Assembly: GCF_001687665.2 (NCBI RefSeq) | Contig: NZ_CP016543.2 | Coordinates: 186,001-250,000, forward strand | Source of the DNA: Planococcus donghaensis | GTDB lineage: Bacteria > Bacillota > Bacilli > Bacillales_A > Planococcaceae | Reading direction: 5' to 3' | Length of the DNA stretch: 64,000 bases | Notes under the pieces: generated by a model | Databases searched by the model: none | Told to the model about the DNA's origin: nothing | What the model saw: the letters and a program-made list of their open reading frames with translations, nothing else | Made by a program: the position numbers and the translations under genes | In this document: positions 1-9,925 of the stretch, one piece after another | How positions within the stretch are numbered: the stretch's first letter is position 1 | Layout of the letters: every line of letters begins with the position of its first letter

Positions 1-1887
<1,887 letters not shown>

Positions 1888-1963
1888 AAAACCATGTACA
1901 CGAAGACTTGCCCGTTCCAATGTCGTTTATCCAGTTTTGAGTGAACAAGCACTCAACCAAATA

Positions 1964-2081
<118 letters not shown>

Positions 2082-2122
2082 ATTCTATGTTTATTTTTTA
2101 TTCCTAATGATTCTTTTACCTT

Positions 2123-2195
2123 GCTTCCATAGCTCAGCAGGTAGAGTGCTTCCATGGTAAGGAAGAGGTCACCGGTTCGAATCCGGTTGGAAGCT
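2123..2195 (+). tRNA. tRNA-Thr (anticodon GGT)
   Basis: The cloverleaf has acceptor GCTTCCA pairing with TGGAAGC. The anticodon stem CTTCC/GGAAG closes loop ATGGTAA, giving anticodon GGT. The T arm contains GGTTCGAATCC. The 3' CCA is not encoded. It is the first of seven tRNAs downstream of 5S. Confidence 0.95.
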
Positions 2196-2251
2196 TTTGT
2201 TTTTACAAGGTTTCTCTAATAGGGAATGAAATAAACGATTTTATTATGCAA

Positions 2252-2326
2252 GGCCCCTTGGTCAAGCGGTTAAGACACCGCCCTTTCACGGCGGTAACAC
2301 GGGTTCGAATCCCGTAGGGGTCACCA
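2252..2326 (+). tRNA. tRNA-Glu (anticodon TTC)
   Basis: Acceptor GGCCCCT pairs with AGGGGTC. Anticodon stem CCGCC/GGCGG closes loop CTTTCAC, giving anticodon TTC. The 3' CCA is encoded. It is the second tRNA of the rRNA-linked cluster. Confidence 0.95.
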
Positions 2327-2330
2327 TTTT

Positions 2331-2406
2331 GGAGGATTAGCTCAGCTGGGAGAGCATCTGCCTTACAAGCAGAGGGTCGGCGGTTCGATCCCGTCATCCT
2401 CCACCA
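2331..2406 (+). tRNA. tRNA-Val (anticodon TAC)
   Basis: Acceptor GGAGGAT pairs with ATCCTCC. Anticodon stem TCTGC/GCAGA closes loop CTTACAA, giving anticodon TAC. The 3' CCA is encoded. It lies only 4 nt after tRNA-Glu, so the two are very likely processed from one precursor. Confidence 0.95.
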
Positions 2407-2426
2407 TTCTTTTCATAACTGTATAC

Positions 2427-2510
2427 GGTGGGGTAGCGAAGTGGCTAAACGCGGCGGACTGTAAATCCGCTCCTTCGGGTTCGGCAGTTCGAATCTGCCC
2501 CCCACCACCA
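2427..2510 (+). tRNA. tRNA-Tyr (anticodon GTA)
   Basis: This 84-nt class II tRNA has a long variable arm. Acceptor GGTGGGG pairs with CCCCACC. The anticodon region GGACTGTAAATCC gives GTA. CCA is encoded. Confidence 0.95.
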
Positions 2511-2529
2511 GTTTTATTATGAGTACCGA

Positions 2530-2604
2530 TGGGGTATAGCCAAGCGGTAAGGCAACGGGTTTTGATCCCGTCATGCCCTGGTTCGAATCCAGGTACCCCA
2601 GCCA
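2530..2604 (+). tRNA. tRNA-Gln (anticodon TTG)
   Basis: Acceptor TGGGGTA pairs with TACCCCA. Anticodon stem ACGGG/CCCGT closes loop TTTTGAT, giving TTG. The discriminator base is G and the 3' CCA is encoded. Confidence 0.95.
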
Positions 2605-2615
2605 TTTTTTATTGT

Positions 2616-2688
2616 GAGCCATTAGCTCAGCTGGTAGAGCATCTGACTTTTAATCAGAGGGTCGAAGGTTCGAATCCTTCATGGCTCA
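2616..2688 (+). tRNA. tRNA-Lys (anticodon TTT)
   Basis: Acceptor GAGCCAT pairs with ATGGCTC. Anticodon stem TCTGA/TCAGA closes loop CTTTTAA, giving TTT. CCA is not encoded. Confidence 0.95.
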
Positions 2689-2719
2689 TTCTTTTAACAT
2701 CCTTGCGCCTGTTCAGCGC

Positions 2720-2792
2720 GGGGCCTTAGCTCAGCTGGGAGAGCGCGTCGCTGGCAGTGACGAGGTCAGGGGTTCGAGCCCCCTAGGCTCCA
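2720..2792 (+). tRNA. tRNA-Ala (anticodon GGC)
   Basis: Acceptor GGGGCCT pairs with AGGCTCC and contains the G3-U70 wobble that identifies alanine tRNAs. Anticodon loop CTGGCAG gives GGC. CCA is not encoded. It is the last tRNA before the operon terminator. Confidence 0.94.
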
Positions 2793-2825
2793 TTGTTCCA
2801 TGTGTATTTGTACTATCCATGTGTA

Positions 2826-2864
2826 AAAAACCCGTATCCATTCATTTGGATACGGGTTTTTTTT
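2826..2864. terminator. Bidirectional terminator of the rRNA/tRNA operon and citA
   Basis: The inverted repeat AACCCGTATCCA / TGGATACGGGTT is flanked by an A-run and a T-run, so it can act on both strands. It ends the tRNA cluster and touches the citA stop codon. Confidence 0.9.
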
Positions 2865-3942
2865 AGGTTCCGATGTATTCGGACTGTGGACGGAAGATGA
2901 CGTTGTTTTCTTGTTGTTCGATTGTATGAACTGTCCATCCCACGATGCGCGCCACACTGAAAGTGGGTGTAAACAATTGAGTCGGCATCTCAATAGATCG
3001 CATAATCGCTGCTGCATAAAATTCTACATTGGTGTAAAGTGCCCGACCAGGCTTTTGTTTATTGAGCTTTTTAACAATATAGGCTTCTGCTGTCACTGCT
3101 AAATCGAGCCACGCATCTTCTCCTTGAAGCGCTAGGCATTTTTTTCGAAGGATGATGGACCGTGGATCTTCTGTCCGGTAAACTCGGTGACCAAAGCCCA
3201 TAATTTTTTCTCCATTATTTAATTTTTCTTCAATAATTGGAGCGATGCGATCTTCCGTTTTTATCGTATCCAGTAAATCGATAACGCCTGACGGGGCACC
3301 CCCGTGAAGAGGGCCTTTCATGGTGCCAAGAGCTGAGGTGATGGCGGATACTAAGTCGGACTCCGTTGAAATGGTAACACGTGCCGCAAACGTTGAAGCA
3401 TTCATGCCATGTTCCATCGTTAGTTTTAAATACGTTTCGAGCGCTTCTGTTTGCACAGCAGAAGGCAGTTGTTCGTTGATCATCCAAAGATAATTAGCGG
3501 TGTGTCCTAAATCATCTCTCGGTTCAACGGGTTGCTGTCCATTTTGAATGCGGTAAAAAGCTGCGGTCATTACCGGTAACGCTGCTGTAAGTGCAATGGC
3601 TTGTTCTTGAGAAGATAAGGCTTGGAATTTGGTATGTGTATAAGCGGATACCAATGTTCGCATAGCATCCATTAATGAGATTTCTTTTGGCAAAAGCTCT
3701 GTAATTTGAACAATATGCTCAGGTAGTTTTCGGTAAAACAGCAATTGTTGTTGAAGTTGCTCGAGTTGTTGGACGTTTGGTGATTGACCGTACCAAAGAA
3801 AATAAGCTGTTTCCTCAAATGATTTCTCTTGGATAACCGCTTCAACCAGTTCACCACGATAGCGTAATTCCCCTAAGTCCCCGTCCACAGAAGCAATCGC
3901 AGTTTGAACAGCTACTACGCCTTTTAATCCTTTTTGAAACAT
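2863..3942 (-). CDS. citA: Citrate synthase, CitA type (minor citrate synthase)
   Basis: This 359-residue protein condenses acetyl-CoA and oxaloacetate to citrate in the cytoplasm. Visible citrate synthase motifs are MEHGMNAST (active-site His, about residue 180), GPLHGGAP, GFGHRVYR and the C-terminal LYTNVEFYAA. The last motif carries Glu where most citrate synthases have the catalytic Asp (NVDFY); as far as I recall, this matches B. subtilis CitA. The start is set by a strong AAGGAGG six bases upstream. It is divergent from a LysR-type gene, as in the B. subtilis citA-citR pair, where CitR represses citA. The product could be annotated simply as citrate synthase; the CitA call rests on the NVEFY motif and the neighbour. 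Confidence 0.9.
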   Translation of the reverse strand: MFQKGLKGVVAVQTAIASVDGDLGELRYRGELVEAVIQEKSFEETAYFLWYGQSPNVQQLEQLQQQLLFYRKLPEHIVQITELLPKEISLMDAMRTLVSAYTHTKFQALSSQEQAIALTAALPVMTAAFYRIQNGQQPVEPRDDLGHTANYLWMINEQLPSAVQTEALETYLKLTMEHGMNASTFAARVTISTESDLVSAITSALGTMKGPLHGGAPSGVIDLLDTIKTEDRIAPIIEEKLNNGEKIMGFGHRVYRTEDPRSIILRKKCLALQGEDAWLDLAVTAEAYIVKKLNKQKPGRALYTNVEFYAAAIMRSIEMPTQLFTPTFSVARIVGWTVHTIEQQENNVIFRPQSEYIGT

Positions 3943-3984
3943 GTGAATTCCTCCTTTTCTTTTAGTTTACTCCTAGCGATTGAT

Positions 3985-4020
3985 AATAAAAATTAAAGAT
4001 ATATAATTAAGACAATTAAA
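3985..4020. promoter_or_regulatory. citA-citR divergent regulatory region with AT-rich dyad
   Basis: The divergent gap holds AATTA-N8-TAATT (3991-4008), an inverted repeat of the T-N11-A type bound by LysR regulators. A CitR operator is expected here from the B. subtilis pair. The AT-richness makes a chance dyad possible. Confidence 0.35.
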
Positions 4021-4045
4021 AATATTAATCGAAATGAGGGATGTT

Positions 4046-4927
4046 ATGGAAGTTCAATGGTTGAGAACGTTTGTGGATGCGGCAGAAACCTTGAATTTCA
4101 GAAAAACGTCAGAGCGCTTGTTGATGTCGCAGCCAAGTGTAACGGTCCATATTCGATTATTGGAAGAAAATTTAGGACTCTCTTTATTTAAGCGCAGTCA
4201 TAATCGGGTATCGTTAACAGAAGAAGGCCGACATTTTAAAGAAAAAGCACAGAAAGTGTTAGAGCAACTAGATGGCAGTGTGGAAGAATTGCACGCTTTT
4301 GCTCAAGGCTACCGAAAGAAATGGACATTGGCGATTTCCCCGTTAATGGCCGAAACGGTTTTGCCTTATGTGCTGCGGTCTTTTACAGAACAACATCCAG
4401 AGGTTGAGCTAGTCATCCGGGTGGAAGAATCAGAAGCTATAGAGGATTTGGTTGAAACAGAAGAAGTATCGGCTGGAATTTCTGCTTTACCGTCTATTAG
4501 TCGTACGATTGAATCGCTTGTTGTATATGAGGATCCATTGTTATTTATTTTGCCAAGAGATGCTTATGACGATGAAACAGGACCAGCCATTTCAATAGAA
4601 GAAACTTTACGAAAATCGATTTTGTTTACGCATCATCATCCTGTTTTTTGGGAAGAGCTATTGGAAAAATTACGCCTCCAGATGCCTGGAATTCGAACAA
4701 TGAAAGTGACACAAGCACATATTGTGAAACGCTTTATACAAGAAGGGCTAGGGACATCGTTTTTGCCCAAATCCATAGTGCGGCGCGAATTGGTGGAAGG
4801 TCGCTTAATGGAAGCACATTTTGATTTGTTTCCGCTGCCCGCAGTTTCTACTTATTTTCTAACAAAACAAATGGGTGCACTTGAAGAAGATTTTGTAGAG
4901 CACATCCAGTCGGTATACTTTACGTAA
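4046..4927 (+). CDS. citR: LysR-family regulator CitR
   Basis: This 293-residue LysR-type transcriptional regulator has an N-terminal winged helix-turn-helix (about residues 1-60: MEVQWLRTFVDAAE, RKTSERLLMSQPSVTVHIRLLEENLG). A periplasmic-binding-like effector domain follows (about 90-293). The start is the second in-frame ATG at 4046, because ATGAGGG at 4034-4040 is its ribosome binding site and the product then begins like B. subtilis CitR. It is divergent from the citrate synthase gene, so repression of citA and autoregulation are the likely roles (inference from the pair). Confidence 0.88.
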   Translation: MEVQWLRTFVDAAETLNFRKTSERLLMSQPSVTVHIRLLEENLGLSLFKRSHNRVSLTEEGRHFKEKAQKVLEQLDGSVEELHAFAQGYRKKWTLAISPLMAETVLPYVLRSFTEQHPEVELVIRVEESEAIEDLVETEEVSAGISALPSISRTIESLVVYEDPLLFILPRDAYDDETGPAISIEETLRKSILFTHHHPVFWEELLEKLRLQMPGIRTMKVTQAHIVKRFIQEGLGTSFLPKSIVRRELVEGRLMEAHFDLFPLPAVSTYFLTKQMGALEEDFVEHIQSVYFT

Positions 4928-4942
4928 AAAGGAGAGATCGGG

Positions 4943-5506
4943 ATGATTATTGAATCAGATGGCATTCGTTTACGGTTATTAAAAAGAGATGATTTTGAAG
5001 CGTTATGGGCTTTGTATACACCGAAGATTTTTGAGCATATGCTCAATCAAGTCGAAAATTTTGAAGATATGGTGGCGTGGCTAGAAGCGGGAATGAATCA
5101 GTCAAATGTACTTATTTTTGCGGTGGAAAATCCGGAAACAGCAGAAGTTATCGGTACGACCCGTATATATGCAATTGATGATACGAATAAAAGCTGTGAA
5201 ATGGGAGCAACATTTTATGCGTTGTCAGCACAGCGGACGCATGTCAATACATCTGTTAAACGTGCGTTACTTAGCTATTGTTTTGAAGAACGTGGCATGA
5301 TTCGTGTTCAGTTTAAGACAGATGCTGAAAATGTGCGCTCGCAGAAGGCGATTGAACGGATCGGAGCGGTTAAAGAAGGAGTTCTTCGAAATGAGCGAAT
5401 TCGGTCAAATGGCAAACCGCGAGATGCAGTGGTCTATTCCATTATCGATAAAGAGTGGCCAAAAGTGAAAAAAGATTTGGCGAAAAAAGCGAATAAATAT
5501 ACGTGA
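4943..5506 (+). CDS. GNAT-family N-acetyltransferase (RimJ/RimL-like)
   Basis: This 187-residue protein is of the Gcn5-related acetyltransferase fold, RimJ/RimL-like type. It begins with the typical IRLRLLKRDDFEALWALY segment and has an EVIGTTRIY beta strand. It ends with the acetyl-CoA region NVRSQKAIERIGAVKEGVLRNERI followed by GKPRDAVVYSI. Acetyl-CoA is the donor; the acceptor (protein N-terminus, amino acid or small molecule) cannot be told. It begins 15 nt after citR behind a good AAGGAGAG site and may be co-transcribed with citR. Confidence 0.82.
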   Translation: MIIESDGIRLRLLKRDDFEALWALYTPKIFEHMLNQVENFEDMVAWLEAGMNQSNVLIFAVENPETAEVIGTTRIYAIDDTNKSCEMGATFYALSAQRTHVNTSVKRALLSYCFEERGMIRVQFKTDAENVRSQKAIERIGAVKEGVLRNERIRSNGKPRDAVVYSIIDKEWPKVKKDLAKKANKYT

Positions 5507-5516
5507 AATTGTACAG

Positions 5517-5546
5517 TTGAGCCAAAGAGACCTTAGCGGTTACAAT
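5517..5546 (+). promoter_or_regulatory. Putative SigA promoter of rocF
   Basis: TTGAGC at 5517-5522, an 18-nt spacer and TACAAT at 5541-5546 precede rocF. A 7-bp inverted repeat CCTTAGC (5531-5537) / GCTAAGG (5558-5564) straddles the -10 and reaches the ribosome binding site. Confidence 0.5.
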
Positions 5547-5576
5547 AAGTCTATCTTGCTAAGGGGGTATAAAATA

Positions 5577-6485
5577 ATGAATAAATTAAATATTTCTATT
5601 ATCGGAGTTCCAATGGACCACGGTCAAACTCGTCGTGGTGTTGATATGGGACCAAGCGCTATCCGTTATGCAGGTGTTGTAGACCGCATCGAAGAGTTAG
5701 GCCATCGCGTTACAGATGAAGGGGACATCCTGATTGGTCAAACAGACGGCAGTGTAGATACAGAAACAAACTTACGTAATTTGAAAGCGATTACTAAAGC
5801 AACAGAAGCGTTAGGCGATAAAGTATTTAACGTAGCAGAAGCTGGAAATTTCCCATTAGTATTAGGTGGCGATCACAGTATTGCGATTGGTACACTTGCT
5901 GGAATTTCAGAACGTCACGAAAACTTAGGCGTTATTTGGTATGATGCGCATGCAGATATGAACACAAGCGATACGTCACCATCAGGTAACATCCACGGCA
6001 TGCCGCTTGCAGCAAGCTTTGGACATGGTCATGAAAAATTGACGAACATTCGCGGGTATTCACCAAAAGTAAAACCTGAAAACATTGTCATCATCGGAGC
6101 TCGTTCAGTAGACCCTGGTGAGCGTGAATTGATCAAAGAACACGGCATTCGCGTTTATAGCATGCACGAAATTGATAAAATGGGCATGCATGCCGTAATC
6201 GAAGAATCGATTAAGTACTTAAAAGAAGAGCGCAACACAGATGCGGTTCACTTATCATTAGATCTTGATGGCATTGATCCAATGTACACGCCAGGCGTTG
6301 GGACACCCGTTCCAGGCGGCATTAGCTACCGTGAAAGCCATTTAGCAATGGAAATGTTGTTTGATGCAAACATCATTACGTCTGCTGAATTTGTAGAAGT
6401 AAACCCGATTCTTGATGAGAAAAACAAAACAGCTGATGTAGCAGTTGCGTTGATCGGTTCATTGTTCGGCGAAAAATTATTATAA
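5577..6485 (+). CDS. rocF: Arginase
   Basis: Arginase hydrolyses L-arginine to ornithine and urea with a dimanganese centre. All ligand motifs are present: GGDHS (about residue 99), WYDAHADMNT, a GNIHGMPLA substrate loop, and SLDLDGIDP near the C-terminus. Length is 302 residues, usual for bacilli. The start is ATG 5577, preceded by AAGGGGG, because MNKLNISIIGVPMDHGQ is the family N-terminus; a longer frame from 5517 is rejected. The gene precedes sigW, as it does in several bacilli, but has its own terminator, so it is probably a separate unit. An inverted repeat in front of it may be an operator or may mask the ribosome binding site. Confidence 0.95.
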   Translation: MNKLNISIIGVPMDHGQTRRGVDMGPSAIRYAGVVDRIEELGHRVTDEGDILIGQTDGSVDTETNLRNLKAITKATEALGDKVFNVAEAGNFPLVLGGDHSIAIGTLAGISERHENLGVIWYDAHADMNTSDTSPSGNIHGMPLAASFGHGHEKLTNIRGYSPKVKPENIVIIGARSVDPGERELIKEHGIRVYSMHEIDKMGMHAVIEESIKYLKEERNTDAVHLSLDLDGIDPMYTPGVGTPVPGGISYRESHLAMEMLFDANIITSAEFVEVNPILDEKNKTADVAVALIGSLFGEKLL

Positions 6486-6501
6486 GTTCTTTTAGGTGAA
6501 A

Positions 6502-6545
6502 GGATCGTAGAAAACTCCATGGAGTTGTCTACGATCTTTTTTTAT
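6502..6545 (+). terminator. rocF terminator
   Basis: GATCGTAGA (6503-6511) pairs with TCTACGATC (6528-6536). The loop contains the palindrome AACTCCATGGAGTT, and a T-run follows. Confidence 0.9.
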
Positions 6546-6677
6546 TAGACTCGCTTGAGCTATTATTTTTGTTATAAAAAATAACAATACGTCGCAACTT
6601 TTTCAAATCTAAATCGTTAAAAAATTAGTTGGATTTATTTGGGTATTGTCTGATACGATAGAATAAGAAAAAATAAG

Positions 6678-6703
6678 TGAAACTTTTTAAAGAGAGATAC
6701 GTA
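6678..6703 (+). promoter_or_regulatory. SigW-type ECF promoter (autoregulation of sigW)
   Basis: TGAAAC (6678-6683), a 16-nt spacer and CGTA (6700-6703) match the known SigW consensus TGAAAC-N16-CGTA exactly. It lies about 40 nt before sigW, so SigW very probably transcribes its own operon. Confidence 0.88.
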
Positions 6704-6741
6704 TATAAAGTACAGCCGCATAGGCGGAGGGAAATGAGATC

Positions 6742-7305
6742 ATGGATGCGTTAGTGAACAAACGAATAGCAAAAGTAATAAAAGGCGATCAGAACGCATT
6801 CGCCGAAATCGTGGAGCTTTACCAGCATCAGCTGTATCAAGTTTGCTTTCGTATGCTTGGTAACAAGCAGGAAGCAGAAGATATTGCGCAAGAAGCTTTT
6901 ATGCGTGCGTATGTAAATATTCATACGTTTGATCAGAATCGGAAATTTTCTACTTGGTTATACCGCATCGCCACCAATTTATGCATCGATCGAATCCGTA
7001 AGAAAAAGCCGGATTATCACTTGGATGCTGAAGTGCGCGGGACGGAAGGCTTGAATATGTATTCGAAAATTGCCAATGAGGATGAACTACCAGAAGAAGA
7101 GTTAATGCGGATGGAAGTTCAAGAGCGGGTACAGTACGAAATCAGCCGCTTGCCAGATAAGTACCGTGCCGCTATTGTATTAAAGTATATTGAAGAATTG
7201 CCACTTGCGGAAATCAGTGAAATTTTGGATTTGCCGTTAGGAACGGTAAAGACGCGTATACACCGAGGGCGAGAAGCTCTTCGTAAGCAATTGAGCAATT
7301 TGTAG
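6742..7305 (+). CDS. sigW: ECF RNA polymerase sigma factor SigW
   Basis: This 187-residue extracytoplasmic-function sigma factor has region 2 at about residues 20-90 (GNKQEAEDIAQEAFMRAYVN, FSTWLYRIATNLCIDRIR). Region 4 lies at about 130-185 (LPDKYRAAIVLKYIEELPLAEISEILDLPLGTVKTRIHRGREALR). In bacilli SigW drives the cell-envelope and antimicrobial-peptide stress regulon. It is followed after 12 nt by its anti-sigma gene rsiW and preceded by a perfect SigW promoter. The start ATG 6742 has GGCGGAGGG upstream. Confidence 0.95.
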   Translation: MDALVNKRIAKVIKGDQNAFAEIVELYQHQLYQVCFRMLGNKQEAEDIAQEAFMRAYVNIHTFDQNRKFSTWLYRIATNLCIDRIRKKKPDYHLDAEVRGTEGLNMYSKIANEDELPEEELMRMEVQERVQYEISRLPDKYRAAIVLKYIEELPLAEISEILDLPLGTVKTRIHRGREALRKQLSNL

Positions 7306-7317
7306 GAGGCGAGCACG

Positions 7318-7953
7318 ATGAATACGTGTCCGGAAAACGTGTTAGAGTTAATGAATCATTACCTCGACGGGGATCTTAATCCAAGCGAGGAACAACAGTT
7401 AAAAGAGCACTTGGAAAGCTGCCCTGACTGCAGAGAGCAGTACCAAGCTTTAAGCAAAACCGTTGCATTTGTCCAAAGTGCATCCCATATACAGGCTCCG
7501 TCTGATTTTGTCCAAAAGACAATGGAACGATTGCCGAAAGAAAGACAGCGCGCGGGCGTTCAGCGCTGGTTAAGAAGACATCCCATGCTTGCTGCTGCCG
7601 CGTTATTCTGTTTATTAATGAGCACAGCGTTGTTTACCAACTTTAACGACGACCAACAGTTTTCATTTACGAAACAACCGAATTTGGTTGTAGAAGGACA
7701 AACGGTTATTGTCCCTGAAGGGGAAACCGTGGTAGGCAACTTAACTATACGCAATGGCGATTTACGGGTAGAAGGTGAACTTCAAGGAGACGTCACGATT
7801 GTCAATGGTCAGTACATGGCATCAAGCGGTGTAATTACCGGAGAAATTGAAGAAATCGATCAAGCTTTTGAATGGCTATGGTTTACGATTAAAGAAGGAT
7901 TTAAAGATGCTGCCGCTATTTTTGAAACAAATGACAATCAAACAACCGATTAA
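7318..7953 (+). CDS. rsiW: Anti-sigma-W factor RsiW
   Basis: This 211-residue membrane anti-sigma factor holds SigW inactive until regulated proteolysis releases it. The N-terminal zinc-binding anti-sigma motif is H31-x3-C35-x2-C38, with an extra C4. One membrane segment lies at about residues 88-105 (PMLAAAALFCLLMSTALF). The extracytoplasmic part repeats short NGD/NGQ beta-type units (bactofilin-like spacing). GGAGGCGAG precedes the start. A terminator follows at once, so rsiW ends the sigW operon. Confidence 0.93.
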   Translation: MNTCPENVLELMNHYLDGDLNPSEEQQLKEHLESCPDCREQYQALSKTVAFVQSASHIQAPSDFVQKTMERLPKERQRAGVQRWLRRHPMLAAAALFCLLMSTALFTNFNDDQQFSFTKQPNLVVEGQTVIVPEGETVVGNLTIRNGDLRVEGELQGDVTIVNGQYMASSGVITGEIEEIDQAFEWLWFTIKEGFKDAAAIFETNDNQTTD

Positions 7954-7985
7954 ACCTATCCTCTCCTAAAGGATGGGTTTTTTCT
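7953..7985 (+). terminator. sigW-rsiW terminator
   Basis: AACCTATCCT pairs with AGGATGGGTT (one G-U) and is followed by a T-run, directly after the rsiW stop. Confidence 0.85.
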
Positions 7986-8009
7986 ATGAAGGCAAGCCTA
8001 ATTCACTTA

Positions 8010-8018
8010 TGATATACT
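8010..8018 (+). promoter_or_regulatory. Putative extended -10 promoter for cdaA
   Basis: TG-A-TATACT (8010-8018) is a good extended -10 element about 38 nt before cdaA. No clear -35 hexamer is seen. Confidence 0.4.
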
Positions 8019-8055
8019 TAATGCATATGCAGATGTAGAAAAGCGAGGGTTGCAG

Positions 8056-8892
8056 ATGCCTTTTTTGGAAAGTTTAACAGACCAAACACCATTTAGACTT
8101 CTAGGAAATATCATCGACATTTTATTGGTGTGGTTCGTTGTTTATAAATTGATAACGGTCATCAAAGGAACGAAAGCCGTTCAATTGCTGAAAGGAATCT
8201 TTGTCATTATTATTGCACGCCTCGTGACGCAAGCGCTCAACCTAGAAACATTAGGTTGGATTATGCAACAGGTATTGGAATGGGGCTTTTTAGCCATCAT
8301 TATCATATTCCAACCAGAGTTGCGTCGTGCACTTGAACAACTGGGACGCGGTAAACTGTTCTCAAGCAGTACGTTGAACGAAGAATCGGAACGCAATCGA
8401 CTGATTGAAGCCATGTCCAAGTCCGTCAGTTATATGGCAAAACGCCGAATCGGAGCACTCGTCTCAATTGAGCGTGAAACCGGTTTGAGCGAATACATTG
8501 AAACGGGAATTCCGATGAACTCGGACCTTACATCTGAATTGATGATTAATTTATTCATTCCGAATACACCGTTGCACGATGGAGCGGTAATTGTTCAAAA
8601 AAACCGGATTGCAGCAGCCGCTTGTTATTTGCCGCTGTCTGAAAGTCCGTTTATTTCCAAAGAGCTCGGAACACGTCATCGTGCCGCTCTTGGCATCAGT
8701 GAAGTAACCGATGCGATTACAATTGTCGTATCAGAAGAAACTGGGGCCATCAGCTTAACGGCAAATGGTGATTTGCACCGTAATTTATCACTTGAAGACT
8801 TCGAAGTAAAACTGCGCCGCATTTGGTTTGGCGTAGCCCAGCAAGAAGTCGCTTCTTCTTGGTGGAATTGGAGGAGGAAAAAGAATGGATAA
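8056..8892 (+). CDS. cdaA: Diadenylate cyclase CdaA (c-di-AMP synthase)
   Basis: CdaA makes cyclic di-AMP from two ATP; the messenger controls potassium and osmotic balance. The 278-residue protein has three N-terminal membrane helices (about residues 10-85), then the DAC domain with LHDGAV (about 172-177) and GTRHRAALG (about 206-214), the two nucleotide-binding motifs. ATG 8056 is preferred over the in-frame TTG at 8050 because GCGAGGG lies 7 nt before it. It overlaps cdaR by 8 nt, and the cdaA-cdaR-glmM order is the conserved Firmicutes arrangement linking c-di-AMP to peptidoglycan precursor supply. Confidence 0.95.
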   Translation: MPFLESLTDQTPFRLLGNIIDILLVWFVVYKLITVIKGTKAVQLLKGIFVIIIARLVTQALNLETLGWIMQQVLEWGFLAIIIIFQPELRRALEQLGRGKLFSSSTLNEESERNRLIEAMSKSVSYMAKRRIGALVSIERETGLSEYIETGIPMNSDLTSELMINLFIPNTPLHDGAVIVQKNRIAAAACYLPLSESPFISKELGTRHRAALGISEVTDAITIVVSEETGAISLTANGDLHRNLSLEDFEVKLRRIWFGVAQQEVASSWWNWRRKKNG

Positions 8893-9853
8893 AATGATGG
8901 ATAATCGCTGGTTTTTGCGAATTACGGCGCTGTTGTTAGCCTTCCTTTTGTTCTTCTCTGTACAAGCGGAAGATAATTCCTCGGGGTCGACGGACACTAG
9001 TCGAGTGTCGGAAGTGATTGAAGACGTAGAGATTGAGGTATACCATGACAATGACTTGATGGTTAGTGGCGTGCCGAAAACGGCCGACTTGCACTTAACA
9101 GGTCCGGTTAGTATTGTTCAAGCGGCACGTCAGTTAGAAGATTTTACGTTGTTTGTGGATTTGCGCAATTTGCCGCTTGGCGAACACCAAGTCCCCATCC
9201 AAACTGAAAACGTCTCGGAACAATTAACAACTCGAGTAGATCCTGCTTTTGTAAACGTCGTAATTGAAGAACGGGTGTCGCAAGAATTTCGAATTGACCC
9301 GGACATTAATGATCGTATGCTCGCAGAAGGCTTTGTTTTAGATAAAGTGACGGTTAATCCAGAAACCGTTATTGTAACCGGTCCTAAAAGTATGATTGAT
9401 GCCATTAGCTTTGTAAAAGCAACGGTTTCTGGAGAACAAGGTGTCAATGAATCTTTTACGACGGCAGCACGTGTACGGGTACTAGCAGAAGATTTGACGA
9501 AACTGGAAAATGCGGAAATCGAACCGGAAGAAGTTGAAGTGACTGTTAAAGTTGTCGAATACAGCAAAACAGTGCCTGTTAGAATTGAGCCAACTGGAAA
9601 AGTTCAAGCAGGTATTAGCATTAACAACTGGACCACATCCACGGAAGAAATCCGGATTTTCGGTCCGAAAACAGTCGTCGATGAAATGACTGAGTATGTA
9701 GTAGAAGTAGACGCTTCCAGCATCACCGCTGAAGATAGCACAGTAGACGTAGAGTTAAGCATTCCATCTGGTGCTTCAGCCGTTTCACCAGCTCAAGTAA
9801 CGGTGGAAGCAGAAGTAGTAAGCGATGATTCGGCACAGCTGCCAGTAGACTAA
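8885..9853 (+). CDS. cdaR: CdaA regulator CdaR (YbbR-domain protein)
   Basis: This 322-residue extracellular protein anchored by one N-terminal helix (about residues 9-26, FLRITALLLAFLLFFSV) carries several YbbR repeats. Each has the VTVNPETVIVTGPKSMID-like pattern (for example about 155-170, and FGPKTVVDEM at about 258). CdaR binds and modulates CdaA in bacilli. Its start overlaps the end of cdaA, so the two are translationally coupled. Confidence 0.92.
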   Translation: MDKMMDNRWFLRITALLLAFLLFFSVQAEDNSSGSTDTSRVSEVIEDVEIEVYHDNDLMVSGVPKTADLHLTGPVSIVQAARQLEDFTLFVDLRNLPLGEHQVPIQTENVSEQLTTRVDPAFVNVVIEERVSQEFRIDPDINDRMLAEGFVLDKVTVNPETVIVTGPKSMIDAISFVKATVSGEQGVNESFTTAARVRVLAEDLTKLENAEIEPEEVEVTVKVVEYSKTVPVRIEPTGKVQAGISINNWTTSTEEIRIFGPKTVVDEMTEYVVEVDASSITAEDSTVDVELSIPSGASAVSPAQVTVEAEVVSDDSAQLPVD

Positions 9854-9925
9854 TAAACAATCGTATAAAAGAGAAAAAATTGATTAAAAAAATAGTAGCA
9901 ACTGACTGAAGGAGCGAATATTGTA

